Below, one piece after another: positions 9,853-18,475 of a stretch of 64,000 bases of DNA; within the stretch, counting starts at the first letter, position 1, and each line of letters starts with the position of its first letter. Position numbers and translations under genes: made by a program. Origin of the DNA: Rhizobium hidalgonense (GTDB lineage: Bacteria > Pseudomonadota > Alphaproteobacteria > Rhizobiales > Rhizobiaceae); contig NZ_LODW01000011.1 in the NCBI RefSeq assembly GCF_002914525.1, positions 124,001-188,000 of the forward strand. The letters are read 5' to 3'. Below the pieces are notes generated by a model, which worked only from the letters and a program-made list of their open reading frames with translations, made no database searches and was not told where the DNA came from.

Positions 9853-12053
9853 ATGTTGAGCGCTCGGAACTTCTCGCAGGCATCGGGCACGATGCGCTCT
9901 GGGCCTTGATCGAGGGCCGTCACGGCGATCCGTTCTCGATCCTTGGTCCGCATGAAAGCGGCGGCATGACGATCGTGCGCGTTTATTTGCCGGGCGCCGA
10001 AGGCGTCGATCTCATCGAAGCGGCGAGCGGCAGGGTGATTGCCCCTTTCAGCATCGCTCACCCCTCCGGCCTGTTTGCGGCGGCAACAGGTTCGCGGACA
10101 TCCTACCGCTTGCGGATCACATGGCCGGATGGCGAGCAAGTCACCGAGGACCCTTATAGCTTCGGGCTTCTGCTCGGAGAGCTCGATCTCCACCTGATAT
10201 CCGAGGGCACCCATTACAGCCTGAGCCGGACGCTCGGCGCGGTTGCGATGTCGGTCGACGGTGTTGCCGGCGTTCGTTTCGCTGTCTGGGCTCCGAATGC
10301 GCGCCGCGTCTCGGTCGTCGGTGACTTCAATGCGTGGGATGGCCGGCGAAACCCGATGCGGTTGAGACAATCGGCGGGCGTCTGGGAGCTGTTCGTTCCC
10401 CGGCTGGCTCCCGGCGAGAGATATAAATTCGAGATCGTCGATGCACAGGGAACCTGCCTGCCGCAGAAGGCTGATCCGGTGGCGAGAGCCAGCGAGGCCG
10501 CTCCGTCCACCGCATCCATCGTCGCGTCGTCGACGCCGTTTCGATGGAGCGATGATGGCTGGATGAAGGGCCGGTCCCGGCAGGCTAGACTGGAGGGCGC
10601 GATGTCCGTCTACGAGGTCCATGCCGGCTCCTGGCTGCGCGACCAGAAGGACGGCAACAGATATCTCGACTGGGTCGAGCTCAGCCAGCGGCTCGTTCCC
10701 TATGCAAGGGACATGGGATTTACCCATATCGAGCTCTTGCCGATCATGGAGCATCCATTCGGCGGGTCCTGGGGCTATCAGCCGCTCGGACTGTTCGCCC
10801 CGACCGGCCGATATGGGACGCCCGAGGATTTCGCCTATTTCGTCGACCGCTGCCACGGCGCGGGGCTGGGTGTCATTCTCGACTGGGTGCCGGCGCATTT
10901 TCCGACCGATGTCTGGGGCTTGGCCCGTTTCGACGGCAGCGCGCTCTACGAGCACGAGGATCCGCGTGAGGGCTTTCACCGTGACTGGAACACGCTGATC
11001 TACAATCTCGGCCGCAACGAAGTAAAAGGCTTTTTGATCGCCAGCGCGCTCGAGTGGCTCGAGCGTTACCACGTCGACGGCTTGCGGGTCGATGCCGTCG
11101 CCTCGATGCTCTACCGCGACTACAGCCGCAATGAGGGCGAATGGCTACCAAATCAATATGGCGGCCGCGAGAACCTGGAGGCGGTGGAGTTCTTCAAGCA
11201 CCTGAACAGCATCATTCACGAGCGTTGCCCGCATGCGATGACGATTGCCGAGGAATCGACGGCTTGGCCTGGCGTCACGAAGCCGCCGGAAGAGGGCGGG
11301 CTGGGCTTCGATATCAAATGGAACATGGGCTGGATGCACGACAGCCTGAGTTATATCGAGAAGGATCCGGTCCACCGGAGCTATCACCACGGCACGATGA
11401 CCTTCGGCATGATCTATGCGTATTCCGAGCGCTTCATGCTGCCAATTTCCCATGACGAGGTCGTCTACGGAAAAGGCTCACTGCTGACGAAGATGCCGGG
11501 CGACGAATGGCAGAAATTTGCCAATCTTCGCAGCTATCTCGCTTTCATGTGGGGACATCCCGGCAAGAAGCTATTGTTCATGGGGAGCGAAATCGCCCAG
11601 CCGGGCGAGTGGAACCATGATGCCTCGGTAAGCTGGGATATGCTTGACCGGCCGCAGCATGTCGGCGTTCAGCGGCTGGTCAAAGATCTGAATGGTCTCT
11701 ACGGGGACGAGCCGGCATTGCAATTCGGCGATTTTCATCCCGATGGCTTCGAATGGGCGGCTGCCGACGATGCCGTCAATTCCGTTCTCGGCATGCTGCG
11801 CTATGCCAAGGACCGCACTTCAACGGTCCTTGTTGTGTCGAATTTCACGCCGGTGCCGCGTTACGGCTACAGGATCGGCGTGCCGCAGGACGGCGTGTGG
11901 GTCGAGCGCATCACGACGGATGCACGCGAATATGGCGGCTCCGGCCTCGTCAACGGCGCAGTGTCGAGCGAACCGATACCCGCGCATGGCAGGCCCGTCT
12001 CCCTGTCGCTGACACTGCCGCCGCTGGCGACGGTTTTTCTCAAAGGGCAGTGA
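9849..12053 (+). CDS. glgB: 1,4-alpha-glucan branching enzyme
   Basis: GlgB introduces alpha-1,6 branches into the linear glucan made by GlgE. The 734-residue length is normal. An N-terminal CBM48-type region ([10 protein letters not shown], later [10 protein letters not shown] and [10 protein letters not shown]) precedes the GH13 barrel. The barrel carries nucleophile D415 in [11 protein letters not shown], acid/base E468 in IAEESTAWP and the HDEVVYGK motif. The 53-residue spacing of D415 and E468 equals that of E. coli GlgB (D405/E458). The ATG at 9849 overlaps the treS stop. The gene converges on the thiamine-diphosphate enzyme, with only 27 bases between the stops. Confidence 0.95.
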   Translation: MNVERSELLAGIGHDALWALIEGRHGDPFSILGPHESGGMTIVRVYLPGAEGVDLIEAASGRVIAPFSIAHPSGLFAAATGSRTSYRLRITWPDGEQVTEDPYSFGLLLGELDLHLISEGTHYSLSRTLGAVAMSVDGVAGVRFAVWAPNARRVSVVGDFNAWDGRRNPMRLRQSAGVWELFVPRLAPGERYKFEIVDAQGTCLPQKADPVARASEAAPSTASIVASSTPFRWSDDGWMKGRSRQARLEGAMSVYEVHAGSWLRDQKDGNRYLDWVELSQRLVPYARDMGFTHIELLPIMEHPFGGSWGYQPLGLFAPTGRYGTPEDFAYFVDRCHGAGLGVILDWVPAHFPTDVWGLARFDGSALYEHEDPREGFHRDWNTLIYNLGRNEVKGFLIASALEWLERYHVDGLRVDAVASMLYRDYSRNEGEWLPNQYGGRENLEAVEFFKHLNSIIHERCPHAMTIAEESTAWPGVTKPPEEGGLGFDIKWNMGWMHDSLSYIEKDPVHRSYHHGTMTFGMIYAYSERFMLPISHDEVVYGKGSLLTKMPGDEWQKFANLRSYLAFMWGHPGKKLLFMGSEIAQPGEWNHDASVSWDMLDRPQHVGVQRLVKDLNGLYGDEPALQFGDFHPDGFEWAAADDAVNSVLGMLRYAKDRTSTVLVVSNFTPVPRYGYRIGVPQDGVWVERITTDAREYGGSGLVNGAVSSEPIPAHGRPVSLSLTLPPLATVFLKGQ

Positions 12054-12080
12054 TCGTGTAAAGGCGACAGGCCCTTGCGG

Positions 12081-13709
12081 TCATTCGGCGTGCGGAGCCG
12101 GATGGATAAAAGGCCAAGGGCTTGTCTCGGATCCCTTTTCCACGGGAACCTCGATGAGAACAGGCTCCTCGAGGGAAAGCGCTTTCTCGATCGTGTCTTT
12201 CAATTCACCCGGGCTGGCCACCTTGAATGCTCGAATACCAAAGCTCTTGGCAAGTGCCACAAAGTCTGGATTGGTGAGGTCCGAGCCAAGGTAGCGGCCT
12301 TGATACGCCTGCTTCTGGTCGCGCAGAACGTTGCCATAGGCCGAATTGTTGAAGACAATGGCGACGACGTTGATCTTGTGCTGAACGGCGGTGGCCAGTT
12401 CCTGAACGCCGAACATGAAACCGCCATCGCCGGAAATGGAAACAACCGCTTTGTCGGGATTAGCGACCTTCGCGCCCAAGGCCGTATTGAAGCCAAAACC
12501 CAGATTGTCCTGATAGCCGCATGTCACGTATTGGCGTGCGCCGTAGACCGGAAAGGCAAAACGGGCGGTAAAGCCCATCTGGCTGACCTCCTCGACCAAG
12601 AAGCCATCTCTTGGAAGAGCCTGGCGAATGGCATCGAGATAGGCAAGCTGCGGCTGCACTTCCGAGAAACGAGATCTGGCGTCCTTGTTGAGGTCGGCGA
12701 ATTCGCCCGTGCGATCCTCGCGGCGGAAACCTGCCAATGCATCGATCAGCGCCTGCGTTCCGGCCTTGGCATCTGCGACAATGCCGACACCAGGCTTGAG
12801 GCGGACCATTTCGGTCGGATCGATGTCGATGCGGATGATCTTGAGATCCTTGGGGAGCCACTTCCAGCGCATGAACTGCAATTCGAGCCGGCTGCCGATG
12901 CCGATCAGAACGTCAGTCTTCTTCCAGTATTCATAGGCGGCGACGAAGTTCAGATAGTTCGGATGATCGTCGGGTACGATGCCCTTGCCGGAACGATGGG
13001 AGGTGACGGGCGACTGCAGCAGTTTCGCAAGAGTCGCGATATCGGCCCCGGCATCCACCGCACCGCCGCCGACCATGATCATCGGATTCTCAGCACCCGA
13101 TATCAGCGCCGCTGCAGCAGTGATCTGATCGGCGTTGACGGCCGGATGAGGCGCTCTCGTGCCCAAGGGAAGATCGACTTCGGGACCGGATTGGCCAAAC
13201 ACATCCCATGGGGCTTCGACCGCTCCCGGACCCTGGCGGCCGGACAGCATTTTGCCGACGACCTCGGCCATGACGGGACCGGCCTCGGACGGATGATTGA
13301 TCCGCTCCGCCGTCTTGGTAATGCCGCGCATCGTCGCCAGTTGATCCGGCAGTTCGTGCAACTGTCCTCTGCCTTGGCCGATAAGGTGGGACATGATGTT
13401 GCCGGTTATGCAAAGCACCGGCGCGTTGGCGCCGTAAGCCGTGCAGAGCGCTGCGCCGGAATTGAGGACGCCAGGACCGGGGACGACGGTATAGGCGCCG
13501 ATCAGGCCAGTGGATTTGGCATAGCCATAGGCCATATATCCGGCGCCCTGTTCGTGGCGGGTATGAATGAACCGAACCTTGTCACGGGCGCCGTAGAGGG
13601 CGTCGTTGAAATCATACATGTGCGCGCCTGGGATGCCGAATACCGTATCGACCCCATGGGCGACGAGAGAACGGGTCAGCGCCTGGCCGGTCGTTTCTTT
13701 CTTGCTCAT
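12081..13709 (-). CDS. Thiamine-diphosphate-dependent enzyme (acetolactate synthase/2-oxoacid decarboxylase family)
   Basis: The 542-residue protein has the three-domain layout of ThDP enzymes: an N-terminal PYR domain with E53 in TRHEQGAGYMA, a central domain, and a C-terminal PP domain with GDGGFMFG (427-434) and a distal Asn-Asn (VFNNSAYG) completing the ThDP motif. It is annotated as IlvB-like in relatives, but no IlvN small subunit is near. The ATG at 13709 overlaps the aminotransferase stop (ATGA) behind a GAAGG ribosome site. Coupling to an aromatic aminotransferase suggests it acts on the 2-oxoacid formed by that enzyme, for example arylpyruvate decarboxylation. That substrate is inferred from neighbourhood only. 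Confidence 0.75.
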   Translation of the reverse strand: MSKKETTGQALTRSLVAHGVDTVFGIPGAHMYDFNDALYGARDKVRFIHTRHEQGAGYMAYGYAKSTGLIGAYTVVPGPGVLNSGAALCTAYGANAPVLCITGNIMSHLIGQGRGQLHELPDQLATMRGITKTAERINHPSEAGPVMAEVVGKMLSGRQGPGAVEAPWDVFGQSGPEVDLPLGTRAPHPAVNADQITAAAALISGAENPMIMVGGGAVDAGADIATLAKLLQSPVTSHRSGKGIVPDDHPNYLNFVAAYEYWKKTDVLIGIGSRLELQFMRWKWLPKDLKIIRIDIDPTEMVRLKPGVGIVADAKAGTQALIDALAGFRREDRTGEFADLNKDARSRFSEVQPQLAYLDAIRQALPRDGFLVEEVSQMGFTARFAFPVYGARQYVTCGYQDNLGFGFNTALGAKVANPDKAVVSISGDGGFMFGVQELATAVQHKINVVAIVFNNSAYGNVLRDQKQAYQGRYLGSDLTNPDFVALAKSFGIRAFKVASPGELKDTIEKALSLEEPVLIEVPVEKGSETSPWPFIHPAPHAE

Positions 13710-14881
13710 TTCAAACAACCTTCAGCGCGGAGTGCGGTGACGATGGGGCCGGCATCGGCCGGCTGCATGCCCGCGAGGTTCATACGTCCGGAATCGGCCA
13801 TGTAGATGCCGTGTTTGGCGCGGAGCGCCCCGGCCGTTTCTTTGGACATGGAGAGATTGGAGAACAGACCGCGTTGCCGTCTGATAAAGGCCAGATCGGG
13901 GGCTGCAGCGGCGAGCGAGGCGCGGTTGCCATTGACACGCTGGCACATCTCTTCGAGCTCGGTGCGCCACATTGCCGACATTTCGGAACTCTCGAGAATG
14001 GTCCTGACGATCGCGGCGCCATGATCGGGCGGCATGGACCAGTTCACACGGGCAAGTGCTGCCATGTTGCTTTCGGCCTTGCCGATATCGTCGACATTCC
14101 GGGTCATGGCATAGAGCGCGCCGACACGCTCGCGATAGAGACCGAAATTCTTGTCGCAGGAATAGGCGATCAACGCCTCGTCGACGGCGTCGAGGATCAT
14201 GCGTGTCGGCGCGGCGTCCTGTTCGAGGCCGTCGCCAAGCCCCTGATAGGCAAGGTCGATGAACGGCACCAACTTCTGCGCAACGAGGAGCTCGGCAATC
14301 TCTCGCCATTGCTCCATGGTGAAATCGATGCCGGTCGGATTATGGCAGCAACCGTGGAGCAGCACGACATCGCCTTCCCCCGCGGAAGACAAAGCGTCGA
14401 TGACGCTTTCGAATTTCACTTGCTGTAACGTCAGATCGACGAAGGCATATTCCTTTACGGCCAGGCCTGCCGAGCGGAAGATCGGCGCATGGTTCGGCCA
14501 GCTCGGTGTCCCCAGCAGCACCTTCGCCGATGGATTTGCCGTCTGGATGAGTTCGGCGCCGAGACGTAGCGCGCCGCTTCCACCCGGTGTCTGAATGCCG
14601 ACAAGGCGGTGATCGAACTTCGGTGATTTGCCGAAAACAATCGGCTGCAGCAGCCGTACGAATTGCAGATCGCCTTCCGGGCCGAGATATTTCTTGCTGT
14701 CCTGGCTTTCGAGTAGAAACTGTTCCGCCGCCTTCACGGCACGCATCACAGGCGTTCGGCCCATGGCATCGCGATAAACGCCGACGCCGAGGTCGATCTT
14801 TCCTGTGCGCTCGTCGGCCTGGAAAGCCTTGATGAGGGCAAGCAGGCTGTCGGCTGGCCGGTTATTTAGTTTCTCAAACAC
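13706..14881 (-). CDS. tatA: Aromatic amino acid (tyrosine-type) aminotransferase
   Basis: The 391-residue class I PLP aminotransferase belongs to the AspC/TyrB subgroup. It shows SCDKNFGLYRERVG with the Schiff-base Lys at 244, HGCCHNPTGID around residue 176, DLAYQGLGDG and the C-terminal GRMNLAGM carrying the substrate-carboxylate Arg. It would transaminate Tyr, Phe or Trp (or Asp) with 2-oxoglutarate. The SCDKNFG segment, with Cys-Asp before the Lys, resembles rhizobial TatA-type enzymes. It is first in a two-gene operon with the ThDP enzyme, divergent from an Lrp/AsnC regulator across 150 bases. Fold is certain; the aromatic preference is probable. Confidence 0.8.
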   Translation of the reverse strand: MFEKLNNRPADSLLALIKAFQADERTGKIDLGVGVYRDAMGRTPVMRAVKAAEQFLLESQDSKKYLGPEGDLQFVRLLQPIVFGKSPKFDHRLVGIQTPGGSGALRLGAELIQTANPSAKVLLGTPSWPNHAPIFRSAGLAVKEYAFVDLTLQQVKFESVIDALSSAGEGDVVLLHGCCHNPTGIDFTMEQWREIAELLVAQKLVPFIDLAYQGLGDGLEQDAAPTRMILDAVDEALIAYSCDKNFGLYRERVGALYAMTRNVDDIGKAESNMAALARVNWSMPPDHGAAIVRTILESSEMSAMWRTELEEMCQRVNGNRASLAAAAPDLAFIRRQRGLFSNLSMSKETAGALRAKHGIYMADSGRMNLAGMQPADAGPIVTALRAEGCLK

Positions 14882-14972
14882 AAGTCCACCTCCGTTTTAT
14901 CCCTATGGCTGGAGATTAACTGAACTGGCGTGGCGATTATATGCGATTATCTGCCTAATTCGGCGAGTTGAT

Positions 14973-15015
14973 GCAGACATTCTGCGCATTCGAATATACT
15001 ATGCAGAAATTCTCC
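14973..15015. promoter_or_regulatory. Repeated dyads between tatA and lrp-type gene, probable AsnC/Lrp operator
   Basis: GCAGA-CAT-TCTGC (14973-14985) recurs as GCAGA-AAT-TCTCC (15003-15015), exactly 30 bp apart, about three helical turns. Both copies are in the form ATGCAGAnATTC. The second lies 17 bases before the regulator start. Phase-spaced dyads are typical of Lrp/AsnC binding, so shared control of both divergent units, including autoregulation, is likely. Confidence 0.45.
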
Positions 15016-15031
15016 TTCTTTCGGGTGAGCC

Positions 15032-15499
15032 ATGCTAGACCAGTTCGATATCAAATTGCTCGCCGCCCTCCAGCAAAACAGTGAGGTGACGCAAGGAGAG
15101 TTGTCGCAGAAGGTCAATCTCTCCGCGACCCAATGCGCACGCCGTTTGGAAAGACTGCGCAATGAGCAGTACATTCAGACCGTCGTGGCCATTCTCAATC
15201 CGGCAAAACTGGGTTTTGCTGTGGTGGCTCATACGCTCGTCAGCCTGCGCGCACATACAGAAGGCGGAAACGAGCGGCTTCATCGTTTCATCGAGACCGC
15301 ACCGGAGATTCTGGAGTGTTATTCGCAGACGGGGGATGCCGATTTTCTGATGAAGGTCATGACGCGCGACCTCGACCATCTCAGCCAGTTTCTCGAAAGA
15401 ATGATCCGGGTCACCGACAATCTGGCGTCGGTCAAATCGAGCATCGTGCTCAAGACACTGAAAAAGACGACCGCTTTGCCGCTGCAGATCGTGACGTGA
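15032..15499 (+). CDS. Lrp/AsnC family transcriptional regulator
   Basis: The 155-residue protein has the N-terminal winged HTH of the family (LDQFDIKLLAALQQNSEVTQ, then LSATQCARRLERLRNEQYI). A C-terminal RAM/ligand domain follows, with the TGDADFLMKVMTRD motif that ends in the effector-binding pocket. Family members sense amino acids and form octamers. It is divergent from tatA and the ThDP enzyme, which are its likely targets. Its stop codon sits inside the palindrome shared with the convergent ABC gene. Confidence 0.88.
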   Translation: MLDQFDIKLLAALQQNSEVTQGELSQKVNLSATQCARRLERLRNEQYIQTVVAILNPAKLGFAVVAHTLVSLRAHTEGGNERLHRFIETAPEILECYSQTGDADFLMKVMTRDLDHLSQFLERMIRVTDNLASVKSSIVLKTLKKTTALPLQIVT

Positions 15500-15515
15500 G
15501 AGCGGCCGCTCTCAC
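15496..15515. terminator. Perfect 20-bp palindrome holding both convergent stop codons
   Basis: GTGAGAGCGG-CCGCTCTCAC is a perfect palindrome between the regulator (+) and the ABC ATPase gene (-). It contains the TGA stops of both (15497-15499 and complement of 15512-15514). It could act as a bidirectional terminator stem, but no T-tract follows, so Rho-independent activity is uncertain. Confidence 0.45.
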
Positions 15516-16273
15516 TTGAGATAGTGAATGTGCGGTCGCGAGTGATGAGGCGAAGCTTCGATGCGAGCCTCGACGGAAAAAACGTCTCGCAACAGGTTCT
15601 CGCTTAGCACATCCTCAGGCGCGCCCGAGGCGACGATCCTGCCCTGCTGCATGATAACAAGCTCATCGCAGAACATGGCGGCATGGTTGAGATCGTGCAG
15701 GGCGACGATGCTGGTGATCGGGAGGCCGGAGACAAGCCGCATCAGGCCGATCTGGTGCTGGATGTCGAGATGGTTTGTGGGCTCGTCGAGGATCAGCTCC
15801 TGCGGCGACTGGGCGAGCGCCCTGGCGATATGGGTGCGCTGCTTTTCGCCGCCCGACAGGTTCTGCCAGCGCTCGTCGCGCTTCTCCGCCATGCCGGCAC
15901 GCGCAAGCGCCGCTTCGACCGCCTCTTCGTCGGCCCTCGTCCATCCCGAGAACATCGACCGGTGCGGGAAGCGGCCGAGCTTGACGACGTCGACGACCTT
16001 GAGATTGGCGTTCGTCGTCCCATGCTGCTCGACGAAGGCGATGCGCCTTGCGATCGAGCGGCGGCTGATCGCGCCGATATCGCTCCGGTCGAGCGTGACG
16101 CGGCCGGAATGTGGCCGCATCAGGCCGGCGAGAAGCCGCAGCAGCGAGGTCTTGCCCGAGCCGTTCGGGCCGAGCAGGCCGAGCATCCGGCCGGGCTGCG
16201 CCTCCAGGGAAACACCGTCGAGAATGGTCTTCCTGCCAATTTTCCAGGTGAGGTTGTCGGCCTTGATGCTCAT
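15512..16273 (-). CDS. ABC transporter ATP-binding protein, iron/siderophore/heme type
   Basis: The 253-residue ATPase has Walker A GPNGSGKT (35-42), the signature LSGGEKQR, Walker B ELILDEPTNHLD and the H-switch ALHDLNHA. This pattern belongs to the FecE/FhuC/BtuD class of importers. It would energise uptake of a metal chelate through the FecCD-type permease encoded just upstream (overlap of four bases). It is the last gene of the binding protein-permease-ATPase operon on the minus strand. Confidence 0.88.
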   Translation of the reverse strand: MSIKADNLTWKIGRKTILDGVSLEAQPGRMLGLLGPNGSGKTSLLRLLAGLMRPHSGRVTLDRSDIGAISRRSIARRIAFVEQHGTTNANLKVVDVVKLGRFPHRSMFSGWTRADEEAVEAALARAGMAEKRDERWQNLSGGEKQRTHIARALAQSPQELILDEPTNHLDIQHQIGLMRLVSGLPITSIVALHDLNHAAMFCDELVIMQQGRIVASGAPEDVLSENLLRDVFSVEARIEASPHHSRPHIHYLK

Positions 16274-17310
16274 GACGCGCGCTGGAACCGGTAGAGGATG
16301 ATCGAGAAGAAGGGGACGCCGACGAGCGCCGTGACGACGCCGATCGGCAGGATCTGGTTTGGGATGAGGGCGCGCGCGGCAATGTCGGCGAACACCATGA
16401 AGATCGCGCCTGAAATAGCGCAGGCCGGCAGCAGGCGGATATGCAGCGGCCCGACAACGAAGCGGGCGACATGCGGCACGACGAGGCCGACGAAGCCGAT
16501 CGATCCGACCATGCTGACGATGGTGGCCGTCATCATTGCCGTCAGCGCGAAGAGCACCATGCGTGCGCGGCCGACGTTGACGCCGAGCGAGGAGGCCGCC
16601 TCGTCGCCGAAGGCGAAGGCGTCGAGCACGCGGGCATAAAACAGACAGGCGGCGAGGCCGAAGCCGACGACGATCGAGACCAGCGCGAATTCCGGCCAGC
16701 GCACACCGCTGAAGCTGCCGAGCAGCCAGAACATGACGTCGCGGGCCTGCTGCGCATTGGCCGAGGTCGTGACGATATAGGAGGTCGAGGCGTTGAAGAG
16801 CTGTGATGCGGCCACACCGGCAAGGATGGTGCGGTCCGCACCGCCGCGCGTGCCGTTCGACAGCAGCGCCACGAAGAAGAAGGCAGCGAAGGCGCCGGCA
16901 AAGGCGCCTGCCGAAAGGGATACAGCGCCTGCGCCGACGCCCAAGATGACGATCGCGACGGCGCCGGTAGACGCGCCGGCGGAGATGCCGAGTACATAGG
17001 GTTCGGCAAGCGGGTTGCGCAGCAGCGCCTGCATGATGGCGCCCGACAGCGCCAGTCCCGCGCCGCAGAAGGCGGCGACCAGCGCACGGCTCAGGCGATA
17101 ATCCCAGATGACGGTCTCATGGATGCGGTTCAGTTCGACGGCGGTCCAGCCGAGCCGGTTGGTGACGGCCGAAAACGTAGTCGCAAGCGGGATCGGCAAA
17201 TCGCCGATCCCGACGCTGACGCCGATGGCGACAGCGATGAGGCAAAGGGAAGCCAGGAGCGGTGTGGCAAACGCTCCCAGTTGCCGGAAGAGACGGCCTG
17301 CGTCGGTCAC
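16270..17310 (-). CDS. FecCD-family ABC permease (metal-chelate import)
   Basis: The 346-residue protein is very hydrophobic and has the FecCD pattern: an N-terminal helix, the LPRALVA-like segment DYRLSRALVAAFCGAGLALSG, LRNPLAEPYVLGISAG, and a Gly-rich C-terminal IGFVGLVVPHVARF region. About ten membrane helices are expected. It forms the homodimeric inner-membrane channel for an iron-siderophore, heme or cobalamin-type substrate. It overlaps both neighbours by four bases. Confidence 0.9.
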   Translation of the reverse strand: MTDAGRLFRQLGAFATPLLASLCLIAVAIGVSVGIGDLPIPLATTFSAVTNRLGWTAVELNRIHETVIWDYRLSRALVAAFCGAGLALSGAIMQALLRNPLAEPYVLGISAGASTGAVAIVILGVGAGAVSLSAGAFAGAFAAFFFVALLSNGTRGGADRTILAGVAASQLFNASTSYIVTTSANAQQARDVMFWLLGSFSGVRWPEFALVSIVVGFGLAACLFYARVLDAFAFGDEAASSLGVNVGRARMVLFALTAMMTATIVSMVGSIGFVGLVVPHVARFVVGPLHIRLLPACAISGAIFMVFADIAARALIPNQILPIGVVTALVGVPFFSIILYRFQRAS

Positions 17311-18329
17311 TTCAGGAGACCGAGGGCCTTCAACTGCTCGGCAACCTGCTCGGCGCCGTAGATCGTGCGAATGGTCGGGTTCATCGCCTGGCCATCCATC
17401 ACGACGAGCGCCTTGTTCTTGACGGCCGGGATCTGGTTGACGGCCGGATCGGTGTTCAGGAAGTTGATCTTGGCCTCCGGCTTATCGAGTTCCCAGCGGT
17501 TGCGGTCGAGGCTGGCGACGACGATGACATCGGGATTGGAGGCGATGATGCCTTCCCAACCGATTGTCGGCCATTCCGCTTCCGCTGCGATCGCGTTGTG
17601 GCCGCCGAGCAGGTTGGCGATGAAGCCGGAAGCACCGTTCTTGCCGCCGACATAGGCGTCGGCCGACGGGCTGGGGCTGGAGAACCAGAAGACGTAGGAA
17701 AGGTTCTGGCCGTCCTTGGCAACGCTCCCGCGAAGCTTCGCCTTACGCGCCTTGAAGTCGGCGATCAGCGCCTGGCCACGGTCGGTGACGTTAAAGATCT
17801 GCGAAAGTTCGTCGATCTCCTTGTAGAGGAGATCCATGTTCCACAACTCGCCGCGGCTGCCATACTGGTCCTTGACGTCCTTGGTGCTGAGGCAGGTGCT
17901 GGGCGAGAGATAGGTTGAAACACCGACCTTGTCGAAATCCTCGCGCTTGGCGATCTTGCTGTTCGGACCGACCAGGCTCGGCAATGCCACCGCCACGAAG
18001 TCGGGATTTTCGGCGAGCATCGATTCGAAGGTCGGCATCTCGACGGTGAGAAGCTTCACCTTGGCATTGGCTTCGGCGAGCTGCGGCAGCACCTTGCTCG
18101 GCCAGAAGGCGGTGCCGACCATCTTGTCCTGAAGGCCGAGCAGCAGCAGGATTTCCGCGCTATTCTGGCCAAGGCCGATCGCCCGCTCGGGCGCCTTTTT
18201 GAAGGTCACCTCAGCGCCGCAGTTTTCGAGGGTCAGCGGGTAGGTCGTCGAACCGGCCAATGATGGGGTTGCGGCAGTGCCGATCAGAGCGGAGAGGCCG
18301 CAGGCGGCCAGAAGCGATTTGAGGCTGGT
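17307..18329 (-). CDS. Periplasmic metal-chelate-binding protein (FepB/FecB-like)
   Basis: The GTG at 18329 gives a conventional signal peptide (SLKSLLAACGLSALIGTAATPSLAG). An ATG at 18377 would add 16 hydrophilic residues, so either start is possible. The mature part has the class III binding-protein layout: PERAIGLGQNSAEILLLLGL near the N-terminus, two lobes joined by a long helix, and TIGWEGIIASNPDVIVV in the C-lobe. It would deliver a siderophore-type ligand to the permease. Ligand unknown. It heads the importer operon. Confidence 0.8.
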   Translation of the reverse strand, partial: TSLKSLLAACGLSALIGTAATPSLAGSTTYPLTLENCGAEVTFKKAPERAIGLGQNSAEILLLLGLQDKMVGTAFWPSKVLPQLAEANAKVKLLTVEMPTFESMLAENPDFVAVALPSLVGPNSKIAKREDFDKVGVSTYLSPSTCLSTKDVKDQYGSRGELWNMDLLYKEIDELSQIFNVTDRGQALIADFKARKAKLRGSVAKDGQNLSYVFWFSSPSPSADAYVGGKNGASGFIANLLGGHNAIAAEAEWPTIGWEGIIASNPDVIVVASLDRNRWELDKPEAKINFLNTDPAVNQIPAVKNKALVVMDGQAMNPTIRTIYGAEQVAEQLKALGLLK

Positions 18330-18395
18330 CACGTAGAGATCCCGGTGCGTGAATGTGTTCGGCCGCGGTATAGCCATAGGACACTTCGAGAAACA

Positions 18396-18410
18396 AGACC
18401 AAAATTATCA
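18396..18410 (-). promoter_or_regulatory. Weak iron-responsive (RirA IRO-box-like) site
   Basis: On the minus strand, TGA-N9-TCT lies in the AT-rich stretch upstream of the importer operon. The RirA box of rhizobia is described as TGA-N9-TCA, so this is one base off. The match is short and could be chance. Confidence 0.2.
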
Positions 18411-18475
18411 ACTTATCGTAAAAATTGACAGCGCTGGATATTGTTGCCGAGCCGACCCAGCCCCAAGCTCAGGTG

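Noticed and set aside
12075..13805. A 576-codon plus-strand frame opposite the ThDP enzyme
   Set aside because: The minus-strand frame has complete ThDP motifs and operon coupling; the plus frame has no recognisable domain.
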